From: an uncultured Prevotellaceae bacterium
GTDB lineage: Bacteria > Bacteroidota > Bacteroidia > Bacteroidales > Bacteroidaceae
Assembly: GCA_937898415.1 (NCBI GenBank)
Contig: CALDLA010000109.1
Coordinates: 1 to 11,013, forward strand
Direction of reading: 5' to 3'
DNA length: 11,013 nt
Made by a program: the position numbers and the translations under genes. Below are positions 6,090 to 11,013 of the stretch, piece by piece (positions within the stretch are counted from its first letter, which is position 1; each line of letters starts with the position of its first letter). A model generated the notes under the pieces. The model worked only from the letters and a program-made list of their open reading frames with translations. It was not told the origin of the DNA and searched no databases.

Positions 6090-6137
6090 CCAAACCAAAA
6101 AGAGCTGACTCGTGCGAGTCAGCTCTTTTTGGTTTGG
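6090..6137. terminator. Bidirectional intrinsic terminator between convergent genes
   Basis: A perfect inverted repeat with 23-base arms (6090-6112 and 6115-6137) and a 2-base TG centre. The GC-rich inner stem (GAGCTGACTCG/CGAGTCAGCTC) is flanked by A5 on the left and T5 on the right, so it ends in a U-tract when transcribed from either strand. It lies between the lipoprotein stop at 5903 and the stop of the minus-strand gene at 6159, and would terminate both. Confidence 0.92.
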
Positions 6138-6158
6138 TTGGTAAGAAGTGTACCAGGA

Positions 6159-9100
6159 TTATTTCCTGATACGCTTCTGTCCATTCACGATGTAGACGCC
6201 CTTGCGCATGCTCGACTTGGTGGTGTCCACCTTGCGGCCCTGCATGTCATAGACCTCAGCATTGCTCCAGTCGTCGCCGGCCATGTCGGTTGCAGTCTTC
6301 TCGACAGCGTCGATGAACTTGGCACCCATGAACTCACGTGAACCACCGGTAGCGTCGTAGCTAATGTAAGCACGCATCGGGAGTACGCAAGCACCGTCCC
6401 ACGACTGATCGGAATTAATCCTCTTCCACTGGTTGCCGCTCTGCATGATGTAGAAGCCCGTAGTAGCGTTCTGATCTTTGTAGATGGTCGAACCATTCAG
6501 CTGATAACCATGATGCGTTGTACCGTCATTCATTGTCATCTTCTCAGCCTCCGTGAAGGTATCCGTCTTCTTGACAATGACATCCGTCGTGCTCAGCATA
6601 TTTCCGTCAGCTGACGGGATGAGGATGTAAGGCATGAAGGCCGTCAGTGTTTCACCCTCAATCTCGCGGAAACCGAACATGTTGTCACTTGCAGCGGTCA
6701 GCGTGTAAGCCTTCATAGACGTAGCCAACGGCAGGTCGTAAGGCAGACAGGTGGTGTAGTGCTGATCCTTCAGGAACCTACGGGTGTTCGTCAGCGTGGC
6801 AGCGGTGAACTCATACTTATTGATGATTTCCCACTTGTAGTCCTCGTCTTCGAAGCCCTTCTGGTTGCCCTGAATGTCATCGTAAATCTTGAACTCGTCG
6901 CAACGGTAGTCACCTGCAGAGGTCTCGTAGACGTAGTTCTCACCAATCACGTCGTCTCCGTCGAGGTAGACGATAGCCTGCTTGCGGATGCCGTTGAACG
7001 GACCATCAGCGGTACGGCTCAGTGAGCTGGGCGTGTAGTCGTCGAGCTGTGAAGCGTCAACGTAGTGCAGGTTGTTTGTTCCGTTGAAGGCGTTGTCATC
7101 GATACCCTTGATTGTCAGGATGACATCCTGTGAAGGACCGCCGACAGTAACAGTCTTCGTCGGATCAATGGTCAGAGTTTGCAGGTTTTCTGCGACGGCA
7201 ATGCCATTGAGGGTACCGACGGTAGCTGTCCGGTCAACACCAGAGGTGACATGGATACCGAACTTGTTAGCACTGGGCTTCACGTTGCTGGCAACAGCGG
7301 TGTAGTACTCGAACACAGCCGGGAACTCGATAACTGGTTTCACACCCGAATAGTACGGATACTTACCAGCGATGTGGGCTTTGTATACACCCTCTCTCTT
7401 GATGGGTTTCTCAGCGCTGTAGGTCGCACCACTCTGTCCCTCCACCGTGATGGTGTAGTGCTCATTGTCAACCAGGACAGTCTCACCGTCCTTGACAGTC
7501 ACACCTACGAGATCAGTCTCAGGATTCAGACCGCGGCCACTTTCATAGTTGGTTTCGTTCACACCAGGGATAACCTGCAGGGCAATCTCTGCATCAACCG
7601 TGTTGATATCCTTCAGTACGGCAATCTTGACCTCGTTCATGCCCGTGAAGTTACCACGGCCTGTGAAGATGACCTTGTACTCACCCGGATCCTTCATCGG
7701 TGACGGCTCTATGGTGTAAGAGTAGTCCTTCTCAAGGAGTTTGTAAGTACCATTCGTCGTGGCCTGATAATCCATGGTCAGGGCGATGTTGTTATTGGTA
7801 GTGGTATTGATGTTTGGTGTCAGTTCACTACCCGTCCAGGTCATATCACTAACCTTTGTGAGGCTGACAAGACCCTTGTCGTTGCCCATTTCAGCGTCGG
7901 CCAGGTCGCGCGGAGCGATAACATAGTCAGCGTTGACAGAACCGTAGAACTTGTACGGATTGCCAGTCATGGTGCCCTTCAGGGTGATGGCATTCGAGTA
8001 GGTCTTAGCGTCGACATAATCACTCTCAGCACCGTGAACTTCGAGTTCATACTGGTCTGCGGACAGCACGTGGTTGTTGTAGACAACCTTGATGAGATCC
8101 TTCGTCGGCTGCTGTGCCACACTGGTGTAGACGGCCTTCGAGGTAACCAGAACCTTGGCCATGTCGATACCCTCAGGAGCGACGACGGTGAAGTCTTCGA
8201 AGCGGTTTCCAACGAAGTTCTGAGTGCCGTTGTCCTTGCCTTCGAGTGCAGTCACCTCAATGACATCCTTATAGTTTGCCATCTCAACAATCTTGTCAAG
8301 ACCCTCAGGCATGTGAATCGTCAGCTTGTAGTCTGCCTTAGCCGGTGTAGTTGCACTGGGATTCAGTCTCGTCAGAATGTAGGCATTTGTAGCATTGTGC
8401 TCGGTAATGATGCAGCCGTACTCGACAGAAACCATCTCAGCAATGTCGTTAGCGGTGTAACCCGAAGTACGATAGGTAGCCGAGGTACCATTGACGGTGC
8501 AGTCATTGATGTTGCGCGGGTTGATGATGAAGTCAGCCTTACGACGACCCTGGAAGGTGATACCCTCGACGATGACGCTGTTGGCATACGTCTTGGCAGC
8601 GATGTAGGCGTCTTCTTCCTCATTGGGAACCAGCGTCACTGTGTAATCAGTACCAGGATTGAGCGTTTTCCATTCATATTCGCCTGGTTCGCCTTCTTTT
8701 TCAACACGCTTCTTGACGATGACGCTCGGAGTCTGCTTATGGCTGCAGTAGGTAGCGGGAGCCACGACAACAGACAGACCGTCCTTCATCAGGTAGTACT
8801 TCTTGGTGTACGTGACACCATCCTTCTCTACGTTGACATCGTCAACCATCACGGTGTACTCGGGATCAGCAGAGCTGAACAGGTCTTCCACTTCTTCGGT
8901 GACATAGACCTCAGGACCATCCTGTGCATAAGTCTCCGGGAAGGGACGCAGCACGATGCTGTTGCCATCGCGGATGATGAAGCGCTCGTTGTCAACATCG
9001 AGATAGAACGTATTCACATCTTCAGGTACAACCAGTGACTTGTCAAGCCTGAAGGGATTCTCCAGCTTCTCCACGCGGACGTAGCCCTCGTCCACCAGTA

Positions 9101-11013
9101 CCTCGTCGCGATCCTCGTCAAAGAGGAAGTCGAAGTAGCTATACGAGTCGATTCCATCATAGTAGACGTTACCTGCATAGTAGGTAGGATCAGTGGTACC
9201 ATCCTTGATGATGCCAGCATATAATACATAGTCATCGGCTACAGCGAACAGATTGTCTGTTGCAGTGGAACCGCCCAGGACAGTCACTGAGTTAACCGGC
9301 TCAACCTTGAACTTACCGTTACCGGTGATGGTATGTGTTTCTTCACCCTCAACGAGGTTCAGCGTGAAGGGCACGGTGACCGTGAAGTCCTTATCGAGTG
9401 TCTGGTCTTCCAGCAGCTCAATCGTGACGTCTTCGCCGAACTTAGGACTGGTCAGTGCCGAAGCAAGATCCTTGAAGTAGTACTTCGTTATATGGCCATT
9501 GTCATCAGTGACATTCATCACTACACCAGCTTCGAACGTACCAATCGGGTAGAGATTGACAACGGGATCAAGCTCGTCGAGGATGGTGACATTACCGTAG
9601 GCGTCGCTATTGAACGACTCTACCAGCGGCTTGAAGAATGACTTGGCAGTCTCGTCGAACCATACCTTGTTATTGTTGACAAGGTTCTTGAAGTAAGTCT
9701 CGTTGGTGAATCCACCGTAGTGGTTGGCATCGCCGTTGTAGGTGAAGGTGGAGTTACCCAGGATCTTCACACGGGCACTGTTACCACGCAGCTCGATGAA
9801 CGACTCGCTGGCATTGGGTGAAGCATTCTCAGCGACAGTACCGGTGAAGGTGCTGTTGTTGATGTTGTAATTGTTGTAGTTGGCCTCGCCGAACTCTGCG
9901 TCACCGTTGTCAACGATGGTGGCGAAGAACTCATTGCTACCCTCGGTCTCGTTGTTCAGACCGTTGACAGCCATGTTGTTGAGGTTGAACGTGCTGCCCT
10001 CGCCCCAGTTGTTCACCACGGCACGGCCGTAGAACGTACCGTCAAGCAGGGTCAGGTTCAGCTTACCGCTGTTGTCGCTGACGTTCACACCATAGGCGAA
10101 GCCCTGGATGGTCGAGTTGGTGATCAGTACTTCGGCTGATACAGGATCGTTGCTGAAGTTGATACCGCGTCCGGCACTCTGCGGGTCGGTGTTGTTGGTG
10201 TTCACGTATTGCGTTTTCGGATTTTCGACATTGCTCTGCACCGTGGTGCTGTTGACGGTCAGGCCGAAGCCCTCGGCAATCTCCTGCACGTCGATACCGC
10301 GCTTGGCAGTGGTAATCTTGCTGTCGTTGACGGTCAGCTTACCAGCATAGCCGTCGTTGACCTCGATAGCGTCACCGGCAGTGGCAACCAAGTCGACCTT
10401 GTTGATGGTCACGTCACCGTTGCCCTTCACAACGAAGGCGGCGGGATTGTTAGCCGAACTTTCAATCTTGAAGTTCTCACCATTGAGGGTGACTGCGGTT
10501 GTGAACTCAACAGGCTTGTCCGTCGTGATGTCCTTCAGCACGACAATGGTCTCGCCGTCCTTGGCCACGTTGGCTGCACCCTGCAGGGTGGTGAAGTAGC
10601 GGTTGTCGATGCGGGCAACAGCGTCGCCGGGAACTTCAGCAGTGACAGTGTAATTATAGGTTCCATCACCGTTGTCGATCATCAGGACATAGTGTCCTTC
10701 GGTAGCAGGCACGAAGATGGTTGCAGCTCCATTGTCGCTCTTGATAGTGGCACCGTCCTGAATGGCGATGGTACCCGTAATCGTGTTCCCTGCGAAGTTG
10801 ATGGTCATCACTTCACCCTCAGTTATAGGTGCGGTGATAGCATTCTCAAGAGTGACATTCGTCTGCAGTTCGATGACGTCGTCTACACCGGCAATATTGT
10901 CTGTGAAGAGATCCTCGAAGAGGCTGAATATGGCAGCATCGACGTCACCACCCTCCAAGTACTTCGCGTTGGCAGCGGCGTATTGCTTGGTGTCACCGAA
11001 ATCATTGACACAG
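6159..11013 (-). CDS. Giant secreted surface protein with T9SS C-terminal sorting domain (partial, N-terminus off window)
   Basis: The C-terminal 1,618 or so codons of a very large protein, open to the right edge; the TTG at 10956-10958 is an internal leucine, since the frame continues upstream without a stop. Residue numbers count from that leucine. About 130-410 holds short Asn/Thr/Val/Gly-rich strands (for example LLDGTFYGRAVVNN) suggesting a right-handed beta-helix. About 740-1220 carries several MBG/Ig-like modules, two of them clear copies (767-817 and 965-1019) ending AD[FY][IV]I.PR. An LRR/BspA-like piece (GIDDNAFNGTNNLHYVD) lies near 1278-1295. A module with TTCLPYDLPLA and LPMRAYISYD precedes the end. 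The last 35 or so residues (AEVYDMQGRKV ... KGVYIVNGQKRIRK) fit a type A T9SS sorting domain, removed on export when the protein is anchored or released at the surface. Likely an adhesin-like or structural surface protein; no enzyme motif is seen. Its promoter and signal peptide are outside the window. Confidence 0.88.
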   Translation of the reverse strand, partial: CVNDFGDTKQYAAANAKYLEGGDVDAAIFSLFEDLFTDNIAGVDDVIELQTNVTLENAITAPITEGEVMTINFAGNTITGTIAIQDGATIKSDNGAATIFVPATEGHYVLMIDNGDGTYNYTVTAEVPGDAVARIDNRYFTTLQGAANVAKDGETIVVLKDITTDKPVEFTTAVTLNGENFKIESSANNPAAFVVKGNGDVTINKVDLVATAGDAIEVNDGYAGKLTVNDSKITTAKRGIDVQEIAEGFGLTVNSTTVQSNVENPKTQYVNTNNTDPQSAGRGINFSNDPVSAEVLITNSTIQGFAYGVNVSDNSGKLNLTLLDGTFYGRAVVNNWGEGSTFNLNNMAVNGLNNETEGSNEFFATIVDNGDAEFGEANYNNYNINNSTFTGTVAENASPNASESFIELRGNSARVKILGNSTFTYNGDANHYGGFTNETYFKNLVNNNKVWFDETAKSFFKPLVESFNSDAYGNVTILDELDPVVNLYPIGTFEAGVVMNVTDDNGHITKYYFKDLASALTSPKFGEDVTIELLEDQTLDKDFTVTVPFTLNLVEGEETHTITGNGKFKVEPVNSVTVLGGSTATDNLFAVADDYVLYAGIIKDGTTDPTYYAGNVYYDGIDSYSYFDFLFDEDRDEVLVDEGYVRVEKLENPFRLDKSLVVPEDVNTFYLDVDNERFIIRDGNSIVLRPFPETYAQDGPEVYVTEEVEDLFSSADPEYTVMVDDVNVEKDGVTYTKKYYLMKDGLSVVVAPATYCSHKQTPSVIVKKRVEKEGEPGEYEWKTLNPGTDYTVTLVPNEEEDAYIAAKTYANSVIVEGITFQGRRKADFIINPRNINDCTVNGTSATYRTSGYTANDIAEMVSVEYGCIITEHNATNAYILTRLNPSATTPAKADYKLTIHMPEGLDKIVEMANYKDVIEVTALEGKDNGTQNFVGNRFEDFTVVAPEGIDMAKVLVTSKAVYTSVAQQPTKDLIKVVYNNHVLSADQYELEVHGAESDYVDAKTYSNAITLKGTMTGNPYKFYGSVNADYVIAPRDLADAEMGNDKGLVSLTKVSDMTWTGSELTPNINTTTNNNIALTMDYQATTNGTYKLLEKDYSYTIEPSPMKDPGEYKVIFTGRGNFTGMNEVKIAVLKDINTVDAEIALQVIPGVNETNYESGRGLNPETDLVGVTVKDGETVLVDNEHYTITVEGQSGATYSAEKPIKREGVYKAHIAGKYPYYSGVKPVIEFPAVFEYYTAVASNVKPSANKFGIHVTSGVDRTATVGTLNGIAVAENLQTLTIDPTKTVTVGGPSQDVILTIKGIDDNAFNGTNNLHYVDASQLDDYTPSSLSRTADGPFNGIRKQAIVYLDGDDVIGENYVYETSAGDYRCDEFKIYDDIQGNQKGFEDEDYKWEIINKYEFTAATLTNTRRFLKDQHYTTCLPYDLPLATSMKAYTLTAASDNMFGFREIEGETLTAFMPYILIPSADGNMLSTTDVIVKKTDTFTEAEKMTMNDGTTHHGYQLNGSTIYKDQNATTGFYIMQSGNQWKRINSDQSWDGACVLPMRAYISYDATGGSREFMGAKFIDAVEKTATDMAGDDWSNAEVYDMQGRKVDTTKSSMRKGVYIVNGQKRIRK
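7902..8660 (-). repeat. Pair of duplicated MBG/Ig-like modules within the giant protein
   Basis: Two segments of about 50-55 residues (8508-8660 and 7902-8066) share AAKTYANS / DAKTYSNA, a glycine-centred strand, and ADFIINPRN / ADYVIAPRD at the same spacing. The preceding strand (TDYTVTLV / DQYELEVH) also aligns. About 440 bases of different sequence separate them. They are diverged at the DNA level, so this is old domain duplication, not a recent tandem repeat. Confidence 0.65.

Noticed and set aside
5905..6093. Small minus-strand open frame of 62 codons in the convergent gap
   Set aside because: It is made largely of the 22-bp repeat units and overlaps the terminator arm, with no family resemblance.
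8034..9038. Long plus-strand open frame (334 codons) opposite the giant gene
   Set aside because: It lies wholly antisense to a frame with clear domain signatures, its product matches no family I know, and the GTC/GAC-rich codon use of the real gene keeps the antisense frame open.
10956..10958. TTG as the start of the giant gene
   Set aside because: The frame remains open to the window edge and encodes similar sequence upstream (ending YAAANAKY), so the true start is outside.

Overview
The window looks like chromosomal DNA from a Bacteroidales bacterium, most likely Prevotellaceae. Four things point there. The gene order is DUF177/yceD - rpmF - fabH - era - der. A promoter has the Bacteroidetes form (TTTG, about 20 bp, TAnnTTTG). 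Starts have few purine-rich Shine-Dalgarno sites. A very large surface protein ends in a type IX secretion (T9SS) C-terminal sorting domain and carries Prevotella-style C-terminal modules. The genus assignment is inferred from family resemblance only.

Left to right: bases 1-141 are intergenic and hold a 22-bp tandem repeat. A membrane sensor histidine kinase follows (142-1257) with no response regulator beside it. A clear promoter (1274-1305) then opens a tightly packed plus-strand cluster: DUF177/YceD protein, ribosomal protein L32, FabH, the GTPases Era and Der, and a small lipoprotein. Three junctions overlap (rpmF/fabH, fabH/era, der/lipoprotein), so one operon joining fatty-acid initiation with ribosome assembly is likely. 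A convergent intergenic region (5904-6158) holds a 22-bp-spaced array of short dyads and a perfect 23-bp-arm bidirectional terminator. The rest (6159-11013, minus strand) is the C-terminal 1,618 or so codons of one giant secreted protein. Its start lies beyond the right edge.

The housekeeping genes are ordinary. The unusual part is how short repeats have entered them. A CCCCCTAAGTTAGGGGG palindrome supplies the stop codons of both yceD and era and also forms a 116-bp inverted-repeat element between yceD and rpmF. A 9-nt repeat family (around CATGAGNCC) encodes a 21-residue insertion in Era's G domain. In another reading frame, a similar 9-nt repeat makes up nearly the whole signal peptide of the lipoprotein after der. 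Two intergenic arrays share a 22-bp spacing of dyad-symmetric units. I see no defence system, transposase, CRISPR array, tRNA or rRNA. The repeat-derived protein segments are the most novel signal here.
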